Source: Deinococcus aerolatus
Lineage (GTDB): Bacteria > Deinococcota > Deinococci > Deinococcales > Deinococcaceae
Direction: 5' to 3'
Length of the DNA stretch: 64,000 bases
Assembly: GCF_014647055.1 (NCBI RefSeq)
Contig: NZ_BMOL01000013.1
Location: 1-64,000, forward strand
The notes under the pieces are model-generated. The model was given only the letters and a program-made list of their open reading frames with translations. It made no database searches and was not told the DNA's origin. Position 1 is the stretch's first letter. Each line of letters opens with the position of its first letter. The translations under genes were made by a program, and so were the position numbers. This document shows positions 55,592-64,000 of the stretch, in pieces.

Positions 55592-56854
55592 GTGCCCCCC
55601 GCCTTGGCTAGAGGCTTGCAGTTCCGGGCGCTGGCCGGGCTGCCGCGCAATGCCCGCAACGCCATCCTGATGGAGCCGCTGTGGGGCGTGTTCGGCGTGG
55701 TGGTGCTGTATTACGCGCCGCTGTACATGAGCAGCGTGGGCCTGTCCAACACGCAGATTGGGCTGCTCGGTTCCATGTCGCTGGCCCTGTCCTTTCTCTT
55801 TCAGGCAATGGCGGCCCCCATCACCAACCGGGTAGGACGCAAACGCACCACCCTGATCGGCGACCTCGTGTCGTGGACCTTGCCGATGTTCGTGTGGGCC
55901 TTCGCGCATTCCTTTACCGCCTTTGCGCTGGCGGCTGTTCTGGCCGCGAGTGGACGGATCGTGTCGGTGTCCTGGAGTCTGCTGCTGATCGAGGACGTCG
56001 AGGAATGGCAACGCGCGCGGGTGTTTGGCATCATCAACCTGATCGTGACGGTGTGCGGCCTGCTGACGCCGCTGGTGGGGCTGGTGATCGCGCAGCACGG
56101 CATCACCGCCACCATGCGGGGCTTTTACCTGCTGGGCGGCGTGGGCATGACTGTCATGTTCCTGTGGCGGAACGCAATCACCGAGGAAACCCGCAGCGGC
56201 GTGGCCGCCATGGCCCAGCACCGTGAGCTGGGCCTGGGCCAGAGCGTCCGCCACGCGCTGGGCATGGTGGCAGGCATGCGCGGCCACCCGGGTCTGATGG
56301 GCGTCACCGCCTTCTATCTGCTGACGGTCTTTCTCGAGCAACTCAGCCTGTTTCAGATCCTGTTTCTTGGGCAGACGCTGGGGTTCAGCGCCCAGACACT
56401 TTCATTTGTGCCGTTCGTGGCCGCCTCCGTGACCCTGCTGCTGTACGGGGTGGCCCTGCCCCGGCTGTCACGGCTGCCGCTGGGCCGCACGCTGGTGGTG
56501 GTCCGTGCGCTGGGACTGATCGGCGCTGTGGCGCTGCTGCTGGTCCCGGCAGGACACACGGCGGCCATGCTGGCGGTGGTGGGCCTGCTGGGTGGCGTCA
56601 CCTTCTTGACCCTGACCTACCGCGACGCCGCCCTGTTCGCCCGCCTGCCGCAGGACGGGACCGCCGATCTGTACTCGGCGGTCCAGACCCTGACCCTGCT
56701 GTGTGCGATTCCAGCTGCGGGACTCGCCGGGGCGATCTTCACCGCCTCCCCGCGCGGCCTGTTCATGCTGATCGCTGCGCTGTGTGCCGCACTTTTCCTG
56801 CTGGCCGTGTGGCTGGCCGAGCGGGAGCGGCGCACGCAGGCGCAGGCTGGCTGA
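55592..56854 (+). CDS. major facilitator superfamily transporter
   Basis: A 420-residue membrane protein with about 12 hydrophobic segments. The loop 2-3 motif of the MFS reads NRVGRKRTTLIGDL after APIT. The two halves are separated by the cytoplasmic loop RNAITEETRSGVAAMAQHRELGLGQSVRHALGMVAG. There is no close resemblance to a named drug or sugar porter. The start is uncertain: a GTG at 55592 is used, and a TTG a few codons later is possible. It converges on livF with 6 nt between the stops. Confidence 0.82.
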   Translation: MPPALARGLQFRALAGLPRNARNAILMEPLWGVFGVVVLYYAPLYMSSVGLSNTQIGLLGSMSLALSFLFQAMAAPITNRVGRKRTTLIGDLVSWTLPMFVWAFAHSFTAFALAAVLAASGRIVSVSWSLLLIEDVEEWQRARVFGIINLIVTVCGLLTPLVGLVIAQHGITATMRGFYLLGGVGMTVMFLWRNAITEETRSGVAAMAQHRELGLGQSVRHALGMVAGMRGHPGLMGVTAFYLLTVFLEQLSLFQILFLGQTLGFSAQTLSFVPFVAASVTLLLYGVALPRLSRLPLGRTLVVVRALGLIGAVALLLVPAGHTAAMLAVVGLLGGVTFLTLTYRDAALFARLPQDGTADLYSAVQTLTLLCAIPAAGLAGAIFTASPRGLFMLIAALCAALFLLAVWLAERERRTQAQAG

Positions 56855-56860
56855 GCGCTG

Positions 56861-57592
56861 CTAGCCGCCCAGGTAACTGGCCGTCAGTTCTGGGTTCTGT
56901 GCCAGCTCACGCGCCGGGCCGCTCAGCTTGACCTCGCCCGTTTCCAACACGTAGCCGCTATCGCTGATCGCCAGGCTGGCCCGCGCGTTCTGCTCCACGA
57001 GCAGCACGGTCACGCCCTCAGCCTGAAGCTGCTTGACGATCCGCAGAATGTCGCGCACGATCAACGGCGCGAGCCCCAGCGAGGGTTCGTCCAGCAGCAG
57101 CAGTCGGGGCTTGCCCATCAACGCGCGGCCAATCGCCAGCATCTGCTGCTCACCGCCGGACAACGTGCCGGCCAGTTGCCTGCGGCGCTCCAGCAGACGC
57201 GGAAAGCGCTCGTAGACATGGTCGAGATCGCCGCGCCACTTCTGCTGACGTCGGCTGTACGCGCCCAGCGTCAGGTTGTCGGCCACCGACATGGAGGCGA
57301 ACAGGTCCCGCCGCTCCGGCACCAGGCTGATGCCGCGGGCCACACGGGTTTCCAGCGGCACGCCGCGCAGCGACTGTCCCTCGTAGAGCAGCTCGCCGGT
57401 GCTGGGCAGGATGCCCATCACCGAATTCATCAGCGTGGTCTTGCCCGCTCCGTTGGCCCCGATCACGCTCACAATCTGTCCGGCCGGCACGTCCAGCGAT
57501 ACGCCGCTTAGCGCCTCCACCCGGCCGTAGCGGGTGTGCAGGTCACGCACTTCGAGCAGCAGGGGAGAGGAGGGGCTGGTTGCCTGCGTCAC
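56861..57592 (-). CDS. livF: branched-chain amino acid-type ABC transporter ATPase LivF
   Basis: A 243-residue ABC ATPase. Walker A is [17 protein letters not shown], the signature is [19 protein letters not shown], Walker B is [13 protein letters not shown], and the C-terminus ends ELTASYLGG, as LivF proteins do. The start is a GTG that overlaps the upstream stop by 4 nt. It is the last gene of the livH-livMG-livF operon. Confidence 0.92.
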   Translation of the reverse strand: MTQATSPSSPLLLEVRDLHTRYGRVEALSGVSLDVPAGQIVSVIGANGAGKTTLMNSVMGILPSTGELLYEGQSLRGVPLETRVARGISLVPERRDLFASMSVADNLTLGAYSRRQQKWRGDLDHVYERFPRLLERRRQLAGTLSGGEQQMLAIGRALMGKPRLLLLDEPSLGLAPLIVRDILRIVKQLQAEGVTVLLVEQNARASLAISDSGYVLETGEVKLSGPARELAQNPELTASYLGG

Positions 57593-59390
57593 GCCGCGCC
57601 CTCCTCTTCCATGTCCACGCCCAGATACGCCTCACGCACGTCGGCATTGTCGCGCACCTGCTGTGGTGAGCCCTCGGCCAGTTTCTCGCCGTAGTTCATG
57701 ACCACCAGCCGGTCCACCAGGCCCATCACCAGGTCCATGTCGTGTTCGACGATCAGAATCGTGACCCCCTCGTCGCGCAGGCGGCGCAGCAGCGCCACCA
57801 GTTCGGTCTTCTCGCCGAACCGCAGCCCGGCGGCGGGTTCATCCAGCAGCAGCAGCGTGGGATCGGCCACCAGCGCGCGGGCGATTTCCAGCACCCGCTG
57901 CTGTCCCAGCGCCAGGTTGCCCGCCAGCGTGAACGCCTGCGCGCCCAGCCCGACGCGCTCAAGTTGCCGCAGGGCCTCGTGCTGCAACGCCGCCTCCTCG
58001 CCGCGTTCCAGGTGCAGCAGGCTGCGGACCATGCCTGCACGGGCGCGCGCGTAGCCGCCCATCATGGTGTTTTCCAGCAGAGTCAGCTCGGGCAGCAGGT
58101 GCACGTGCTGGAAGGTGCGGCTCAGGCCCAGACGGTGAATCTGGCCAGCGCTGCGGCGGCTGATGTCCTGTCCCATGAAGCTGATCTGCCCCGAGGTGGC
58201 CGGGTTGACCCCTGTGATCAGGTTGAACATGGTGCTCTTGCCCGCGCCGTTGGGGCCGATCAGTCCCAGGATTTCTCCGGCGTTCAGGTCAAAGGACACC
58301 TCATTCACGGCCCGCAATCCGCCGAACTGTTTGACCGCGTGCTGAACGCTCAGCAGCGGCGTGCCGGGCGCGGGTTTGGGGCGTGAGACAAGTTTTCCGC
58401 GTTCCGGCAGGATGCGGATGCCCTCCTGCGGCAGGGCCAGCTCGATCAGCGGCCACAGTCCACGGCGCGCGAACTGCAGCACCAGAATGACCAGCGCCCC
58501 GAACACGATGACCTCGAAATTGCCCTGCTGGCCCAGCAGGCCAGGCAACACGTCGCGCAGAATCTCGCGGATCTGGGTGATCAGGCCTGCGCCCAGCACG
58601 CCGCCCCAGATGTGCTGTGAGCCGCCCACCACCGCCATAAACAGATACTCGATTCCCGCCTGCAGGCCAAACGGCGTGGGATTCACGAAGCGCTGGCTGT
58701 GGGCGTAAAGCCACCCCGCCAGCGCCGCCATCAGCGCCGAGAGGACAAAGACCTGCACGCGCAGCCCGAAGGCCGACACGCCAAAGGCCTCGGCCACCAG
58801 CGACCCGCCGCGTAGCGCCCGCATGGCCCGGCCGGTGCGGCTGGACAGCAGAAACTGCGCGCCCAGCGCCACCAGCCCCACACAGATCAACGCAAGGTAC
58901 GCGAAGGAACGCGGCGAGGTCAGCGGCAGTCCGAACACGGAAATGGGTGGAATGTCAGTCAGGCCGGTGAACCCGCCCAGCGCCGGGGTGTTGCCGAACA
59001 CGTAAAACAGGCTGATGCCCCAGGCAATCGTGGCCAGCGGCAGATAATGGCCCTGCATGCGCAGCGTCATCAGCCCGAGAAGCCACGCAATCACGCCGGT
59101 GACCAGCAGCGACACCGGCAACGACAGCCACGGGTTCCAGCCCATCTGCGCGGTAAGGATGGCGGTGGTGTACGCCCCCACCCCCATGAAGGCCGCCTGT
59201 CCGAAACTGGTCAGGCCCAGGATGCCGGTCAGCAGCACCAGTCCAGTCACGACGATGGAAAAAATCAGGATGTTGGTCAGCAGCGTGACCTGAAACAGCG
59301 GCAGCAGCAGCGGCAGCGACAGCGCGATCAGGGCGGCGGTGACACTCAGCCCCAGACGGGCGGAGAACTTCGGGGCAGGTCTGGCCGTGG

Positions 59391-59394
<4 letters not shown>
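57589..59394 (-). CDS. LivM-LivG fusion: ABC permease joined to ATPase
   Basis: A 601-residue single polypeptide. Residues 1-315 form a LivM permease ([33 protein letters not shown], later [21 protein letters not shown]). Residues 350-601 form a LivG ATPase with Walker [32 protein letters not shown], signature [20 protein letters not shown], Walker [12 protein letters not shown] and a final [15 protein letters not shown] linker of about 30 residues joins them. Fusions of this kind are known but less common than separate genes. The ATG at 59394 overlaps the livH stop (ATGA). Confidence 0.92.
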
Positions 59395-60440
<1,046 letters not shown>

Positions 60441-60500
60441 ATGCCTCCAGATCAGCCTGCGCCAGCCTGTCAAATACTCGTCTGGTTGTCATTGTCTGCC

Positions 60501-60530
60501 ACCATAACGGAGTTTCCGGCGCCTGAACAA
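60501..60530 (-). promoter_or_regulatory. candidate promoter of the liv operon
   Basis: On the minus strand TTGTTC and TATGGT are separated by 18 bp, with the -10 element about 60 nt upstream of the livH start. The match is moderate. Confidence 0.4.
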
Positions 60531-60678
60531 GACATGGGGAGAAACAGGAATGGGGGAAAGGTCCCTTCAGGGACTGGGGGCGGGTCAACCGTCGAACTGT
60601 AGTGCAGACATCACGGGTCGGCCAAGGGGAACAACACGCTCAAAACAAGGAAGAAAGCTGTCTGGAACGATGTGAAGC

Positions 60679-60702
60679 AATTATGCAGTGCACTGCATAA
60701 TT
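60679..60702. promoter_or_regulatory. 24-bp perfect palindrome in the origin region
   Basis: TTATGCAGTGCACTGCATAA extended by AA/TT on each side. On the plus strand it runs into TTTTTG. The arms TTATG/CATAA are those of the Deinococcus radiation/desiccation response motif, but the spacer is 10 bp instead of 7. It may be an operator of unknown type or a weak terminator. Confidence 0.6.
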
Positions 60703-60930
60703 TTTGACTGATCAGGTCGGCGCCAGGAACGCTCTGAAGGTGCCAGCGGATGGCTGTCGGGACAGGGAGTCGGGGCGCTGCTGAGAAGCGGCTTCACGGC
60801 CTTCTGGTGAGCATGGAGAGGGGTCTACGGTTCAGACTGGAGCCGTATGGTCTATGAATTCTAATCTTTTCAAGGTTTTGACCGTTGCTGGCGTTCAGAT
60901 ATTTCAGGCGCGATGGGTGGCCGCTGATGA

Positions 60931-60980
60931 TGTTTTTTTTGATCTTTAAAAGATCTTTTAAAAGATATGATGATCATCAT
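60931..60980. other. AT-rich palindromic stretch, candidate DNA-unwinding element
   Basis: This AT-rich run stands in otherwise GC-rich DNA. It contains GATCTTTAAAAGATC (60941-60955), ATCTTTTAAAAGAT (60953-60966) and ATGATGATCATCAT (60967-60980), each a perfect palindrome and packed end to end. It lies 47 bp before the first iteron, the usual place for origin melting. Confidence 0.6.
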
Positions 60981-61026
60981 CAGGGGCGGCGGGCGGATGC
61001 CCTGAAACACGACGTTTTTCTGGATT

Positions 61027-61436
61027 ATCGCCTGAGTAGTCCGGTACTTGTAAGACGCAATCGCCTGAGTAGTCCGGTACTTTTGGTCCCAATCGCCTGA
61101 GTAGTCCGGTACTTGTAAGACGCAATCGCCTGAGTAGTTCGGTAGTTCACATCGCCAATCGCCTGAGTAGTCCGGTATCTGTCAGGGCCAATCGCCCGAG
61201 TAGTCCGGTACCTTTCAGAGTCCAACCGCCTGAGTAGTCCGGTACTTGTAAGACACAATCGCCTGAGTAGTCCGGTAACGAGAGGTCCAATCGCCTGAGT
61301 TGTCCGGTAGTGGCCTGCCTGTGGTGTGTCGGCTGCAGATTTTCCCTCTAGGACGAAATTTTCTCCGGATACGGGCCACCCAATCGCCTGAGTTGTCCGG
61401 TAGTCTATTTTCCCAATCGCCTGAGTTGTCCGGTAG
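61027..61436 (+). repeat. eleven direct iterons of the replication origin
   Basis: Copies of TCGCCTGAGTAGTCCGGTAC-type 21-mers start at 61027, 61060, 61092, 61125, 61158, 61191, 61225, 61258, 61290, 61383 and 61416. Spacing is 32-34 bp except for one 93-bp gap, so all copies face the same side of the helix (three turns). The first eight carry GAGTAGT and the last three GAGTTGT. They are presumed binding sites of the adjacent initiator. Confidence 0.92.
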
Positions 61437-61460
61437 TGGTTTCCTGGCTCCTCAGACAGC

Positions 61461-61466
61461 TATTAT
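61461..61466 (+). promoter_or_regulatory. -10-like TATTAT upstream of the initiator gene
   Basis: TATTAT lies 22 nt before the ATG at 61489 and 24 nt after the last iteron; no clear -35 is seen. Initiator bound at the nearest iterons would cover the promoter, a usual basis for autorepression. Confidence 0.35.
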
Positions 61467-61488
61467 GCATAAACCCCAACGGGAGGAC

Positions 61489-62919
61489 ATGGCGTTGACC
61501 CGTACCAAACGTTCCCAGAAAACCAGACCAGCTACCCCCAAAGAAATCTCGCGCATCGACGAAGCCAACGTGGGCCGGCTGGGTCTGATCAGCATCCAGG
61601 AACGTGTACCGGACAGCTTCACGTCCTGGACGGTCGACTTCCATGTCGAGGGACGGCCGGCGCGGCTGAGTTGCGACGCGATCCCCAAATACGGGGGGGT
61701 GCCGCATGGCCTGGACGGTGACATCTCGACGGCGCTGATTGATCTGTACGTTGAAGACGGCTGTCCGGAGGACGGTACGCTGCACACCACGGCGTACCAG
61801 ATCCTGAAGCGCGCCGGCCTGCATGACTCTGGACGCTATTACCAGAACCTGCGTCAGACGTTGTTTCGCTTGCGGACCTCCACCTACACTGCCTCAGAAG
61901 CGTGGCGCGATCACCGGCGGGGCAACTGGACCACTGTGACCTTCAATTACCTGGAAGCCCTGGAATTCACCAGTGGGGACGAGGATCTGGGCCTGAACCG
62001 CAGCAGCACCCTCAAGATCCGGCTGGCGACGCCGATCACCAAATCAATTCGTGCCCAGTACACCAAGCCGCTGGACCTGGAGTTCCTGACCAGCCTCGAC
62101 CGACCGCTGACCCGTGCGCTGTACCGCCTGCTGGACGCCCGGCGTTATCCCCCAGAAGATCCGCGCGAGCCGCTGGCCTCATTTACAGTCAACCTGATCG
62201 ACTGGGCCGAGGCGTGCAAGATCGTGGACCGCCGCAGTAACAAGATTCGATCGACGCTGCAGGGCGCCCACGAGGAATTAATAGAGCGGCTGTACCTGAG
62301 TGCCGTGGAATACGAGGGCCGGGGGCAAAAGCAGCAGCTGACCTACCGCTTTGCCGATCTGGCGGACCGCGAGGAGTCCACGTTGCCGGACAGCCCCTTG
62401 ATTGTGGCGCTGGCCGAGTACCGGGTGTCCGGCGCGGTGGCCCGCAGGCTCATCGAGGAATACGGAGAGCCGCATGTGCAGGCGCGTCTGGCCAAGTTCG
62501 TCCGCCTGCTGGACAGTGGGTTCAAGGCCCGCAACCGCTCGGCGCTGCTGGTGGACATCGTCCGCGATCAGGACGGCAAGTACCCCGAGACGGAAGCGCC
62601 GCAGGAGAAGGTCGTCCAGAAAAAGAGTCGGCCGCCGTCTTCCAACATGCCCACGCTGGTCGAGGCCACCGACGAACCACAGCCGCTTGAAGCGCAGGTG
62701 GACTCGGCCCTCAAGACCCTGCAGTTCCTGTTGCGCGAGCGTCTGAGCGTCAGCGAGTACGCCATGCTGCGGATGGGCCTGATCATCGGCCAGCCGGACG
62801 CGCAGGAGGTGACCCGGCTGGCCTCCAGGGCCAAGGTGGAGGGCAAGCTGGACACCTTCACTGCCGAGCTGCTTGAGCACCTGGGCCATCTTCAGGTCAC
62901 CGACAGTGCCGCAACGTGA
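61489..62919 (+). CDS. repA: replication initiator protein A (RPA-type)
   Basis: A 476-residue initiator. The segment FTSWTVDFHVEGRPARLSCDAIPKYGGVPHGLDGDISTALIDLYVEDG, then LKRAGLHDSGRYYQNLRQTLFRLRTSTY and SLDRPLTRALYRLLDARRY, matches the plasmid replication initiator A family found on Deinococcus secondary replicons and forms winged-helix domains. The C-terminal third (after residue 340) holds a charged linker and a helical domain. GGGAGG at 61481-61486 is only 2 nt from the ATG at 61489, so TTG at 61495 is a serious alternative start. The upstream open frame to 61300 is made of iteron sequence and is rejected. It should bind the flanking iterons and recruit helicase. Confidence 0.88.
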   Translation: MALTRTKRSQKTRPATPKEISRIDEANVGRLGLISIQERVPDSFTSWTVDFHVEGRPARLSCDAIPKYGGVPHGLDGDISTALIDLYVEDGCPEDGTLHTTAYQILKRAGLHDSGRYYQNLRQTLFRLRTSTYTASEAWRDHRRGNWTTVTFNYLEALEFTSGDEDLGLNRSSTLKIRLATPITKSIRAQYTKPLDLEFLTSLDRPLTRALYRLLDARRYPPEDPREPLASFTVNLIDWAEACKIVDRRSNKIRSTLQGAHEELIERLYLSAVEYEGRGQKQQLTYRFADLADREESTLPDSPLIVALAEYRVSGAVARRLIEEYGEPHVQARLAKFVRLLDSGFKARNRSALLVDIVRDQDGKYPETEAPQEKVVQKKSRPPSSNMPTLVEATDEPQPLEAQVDSALKTLQFLLRERLSVSEYAMLRMGLIIGQPDAQEVTRLASRAKVEGKLDTFTAELLEHLGHLQVTDSAAT

Positions 62920-62938
62920 GCCGTGAAGGGTCCGCACA

Positions 62939-62959
62939 CTACCGGACAACTCAGGCGAT
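62939..62959 (-). repeat. inverted twelfth iteron downstream of the initiator gene
   Basis: The reverse complement of the iteron, of the GAGTTGT class, 19 nt after the initiator stop. The initiator gene is therefore bracketed by facing iterons. Confidence 0.9.
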
Positions 62960-62987
62960 TGGGAACCAGGAGGCGTGGGAAAAAGGC

Positions 62988-63007
62988 TGCTCGTCACGTG
63001 ACGAGTG
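62988..63007. repeat. candidate parS site 5 (near-perfect palindrome beside the initiator gene)
   Basis: TGCTCGTCACGTGACGAGTG. The central 16 bp (CTCGTCACGTGACGAG) are perfect and the last two bases differ from the other four sites. It lies 29 bp after the inverted iteron. Confidence 0.75.
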
Positions 63008-63077
63008 AAACCGGTCGCCCTTGCCTCCCCTGGCTTTTTGCTGTGTCAGTCGAGTGCCGGACCTTCCTAAGTTGCGC

Positions 63078-63527
63078 CTAACCCTTTGCAGCTGTTTTTC
63101 CATCCTTGCCGATAAACCGCTTGGTCAGCCAGCGGTCCAGGCGGGCAAGGTTGTCGGCCTGCCGCTCGTAAGCCGCGTTGATGGCGCGCAGCCGGGTCTG
63201 CAGGGCCTGCAGGCGCTCGTCGCCGAGCGGCACGTCCTCACGCTTCCAGTCGCGTCGGCGGTTGCCCGCCAGATCATGGGTGGCGCGGCGCAGGATCACC
63301 ATGTCGCGGGCCTCATCCAGCGGCATGCCCAGGGAGCGCAGGTCAATCAGATCACGCAGCAGCCGCAGCGAGTAGGGACCGTACAGCAGTCGCCCCGACG
63401 CGGTGGTCAGGTCCGGGGTCAACAATTCCAGCTCGGCATAGTGCATGACGGTGCGGCGCGTGACCCCCGCTTCCCGCGCCAGCTCGGCGGTGGTATAGAA
63501 GGTGGTGGCAGGGGCGTCCGTGCTCAA
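63078..63527 (-). CDS. MerR-family transcriptional regulator
   Basis: A 149-residue regulator. The N-terminal winged helix is FYTTAELAREAGVTRRTVMHYAELELLTPDLTTASGRLLYGPYSLRLLRDLIDLRSLGMPLDEARDM, with the usual HYxxxxLL turn. The C-terminus is a dimerising coiled coil (LQALQTRLRAINAAYERQADNLARLDRWL). There is no Cys cluster, so metal sensing is unlikely. The start is a TTG at 63527 that overlaps the upstream oxidoreductase stop (TTGA), so it is co-transcribed with that gene and probably regulates it. Confidence 0.87.
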   Translation of the reverse strand: MSTDAPATTFYTTAELAREAGVTRRTVMHYAELELLTPDLTTASGRLLYGPYSLRLLRDLIDLRSLGMPLDEARDMVILRRATHDLAGNRRRDWKREDVPLGDERLQALQTRLRAINAAYERQADNLARLDRWLTKRFIGKDGKTAAKG

Positions 63528-64000
63528 GGAGTGATGACCACCTTGCCAGTCACGCGCCGTTCCAGCAGATCGCGCATGGCCTGTGGTCCGTCTTCAAGCG
63601 CGTAGCGCTGACTGACCAGTGGCCTGACCGTGCCGTCCATGACCCAACCTGCGAGCCGCGCCAGATTGCGGGCGTTGGCCGCCGGATCACGCTTGGCAAA
63701 CTCACCCCAGAACACGCCCACCAGCGACGCACCCTTGAGCAGGGGCAGGTTCAGCGGCAATTTTGGAATCTCACCGCCTGCAAAGCCGATCACCAGATAG
63801 CGCCCGCCCCAGCCGATGCTGCGGAAGGCGGGTTCAGCGTACCTGTCGCCCACCGGGTCAAAGATCACGTCCGGACCCTTGCCGCCCGTCAGTGCCTTGA
63901 GCCGTTCGCGCATATCCTCGGTGGCGTAGTTGAAGCCCTCGTCCGCGCCGTGTTCGCGGGCCAGTTGAAGTTTCTCGTCACTGCCCGCCGCCGCGATCAC
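63524..64000 (-). CDS. NADPH:quinone oxidoreductase-like protein (partial, cut by the window edge)
   Basis: The last 158 residues of a zinc-free medium-chain (QOR/crotonase-reductase-like) oxidoreductase; the 5' part lies beyond position 64000. Visible are the end of the cofactor fold (IAAAGSDEKLQLAREHGADEGFNYATEDMRERLKALTGGKGPDVIFDPVGD), GWGGRYLVIGFAGGEIPKLPLNLPLLKGASLVGVFWGEF and the final DGPQAMRDLLERRVTGKVVITP typical of this group. The Met at the edge is not the true start. It shares an operon with the MerR gene downstream. Confidence 0.9.
   Translation of the reverse strand: MIAAAGSDEKLQLAREHGADEGFNYATEDMRERLKALTGGKGPDVIFDPVGDRYAEPAFRSIGWGGRYLVIGFAGGEIPKLPLNLPLLKGASLVGVFWGEFAKRDPAANARNLARLAGWVMDGTVRPLVSQRYALEDGPQAMRDLLERRVTGKVVITP

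Larger units (their letters stand above)
60441..61488. other. replication origin region (non-coding)
   Basis: About 1 kb without a gene. It holds the liv promoter region, a 24-bp palindrome (60679), an AT-rich stretch of three palindromes (60931-60980) and eleven iterons (61027-61436) upstream of the initiator gene. The arrangement is that of an iteron-type origin with a candidate DNA-unwinding element. Confidence 0.75.

Noticed and set aside
61025..61258. 77-residue repetitive protein on the minus strand
   Set aside because: The reading frame is a by-product of the 33-bp iteron spacing, which is a multiple of three.
61027..61436. CRISPR-like array
   Set aside because: The repeats are 21-22 bp with only about 11 bp between them, the spacers are partly repeated, there are no cas genes, and an initiator gene follows. 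These are origin iterons.
61300..61488. N-terminal extension of the initiator protein
   Set aside because: It would translate iteron DNA; the ribosome-binding sequence and family resemblance begin near 61481-61495.

Overview
The window is high-GC bacterial DNA that looks like part of a secondary replicon (chromosome II or megaplasmid) of a Deinococcus-type organism. The lineage call is inferred from recognised families and signals, not from a database search. It rests on a replication initiator of the type found on Deinococcus replicons, a ParA/ParB pair with its own palindromic sites, and many starts that lack a Shine-Dalgarno sequence but carry TANNNT 5-7 nt upstream, which is typical of leaderless Deinococcus mRNAs. 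No rRNA, tRNA, insertion sequence, prophage or CRISPR array was seen.

Layout. 0.2-3.1 kb: a small Met-tailed protein, an FAD dehydrogenase and a HAD phosphatase. 3.3-11.4 kb: a TetR regulator and a tight RND efflux operon (two TolC-like proteins, lipoprotein adaptor, RND pump), closed by a terminator. 11.5-20.5 kb: GH38 mannosidase, an unknown protein, a formamidase-like hydrolase, a nitroreductase, then a flavoenzyme pair with a TPR protein. 20.8-31.2 kb: a Liv-type binding protein, a PucR-type regulator and a divergent homoprotocatechuate operon (hpaG-E-B-D, a molybdenum enzyme, hpaH-I) that takes 4-hydroxyphenylacetate towards pyruvate and succinic semialdehyde. 31.3-33.9 kb: a degenerate HAD-like protein and parAB. 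34.1-44.6 kb: a polyol operon (ABC importer without ATPase, kinase, mannitol-type dehydrogenase, Zn dehydrogenase, SDR, GH1-like hydrolase) with a divergent LacI regulator. 44.6-50.5 kb: MerR regulator, VWA protein, GH15 hydrolase, an orphan FtsX permease and a CrtO-like membrane protein. 50.5-54.9 kb: a phenolic-lipid cluster (type III PKS, methyltransferase, flavin hydroxylase, glycosyltransferase). 55.6-60.4 kb: an MFS transporter and a Liv ABC importer with a fused LivM-LivG. 60.4-63 kb: the replication origin, with an AT-rich palindromic stretch, eleven direct iterons, the initiator gene and one inverted iteron. 63-64 kb: a MerR regulator and a truncated quinone oxidoreductase.

Most notable is the replicon-maintenance architecture. 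A 20-bp palindrome, TGCTCGTCACGTGACGAGCA, occurs four times exactly and once nearly so. Three copies bracket parAB, one overlaps the stop codon of the PucR gene 10 kb away, and one lies beside the initiator gene 29 kb away. This is a candidate parS set. The metabolic blocks are accessory catabolic modules, plus one candidate glycosylated alkylresorcinol/alkylquinone pathway.
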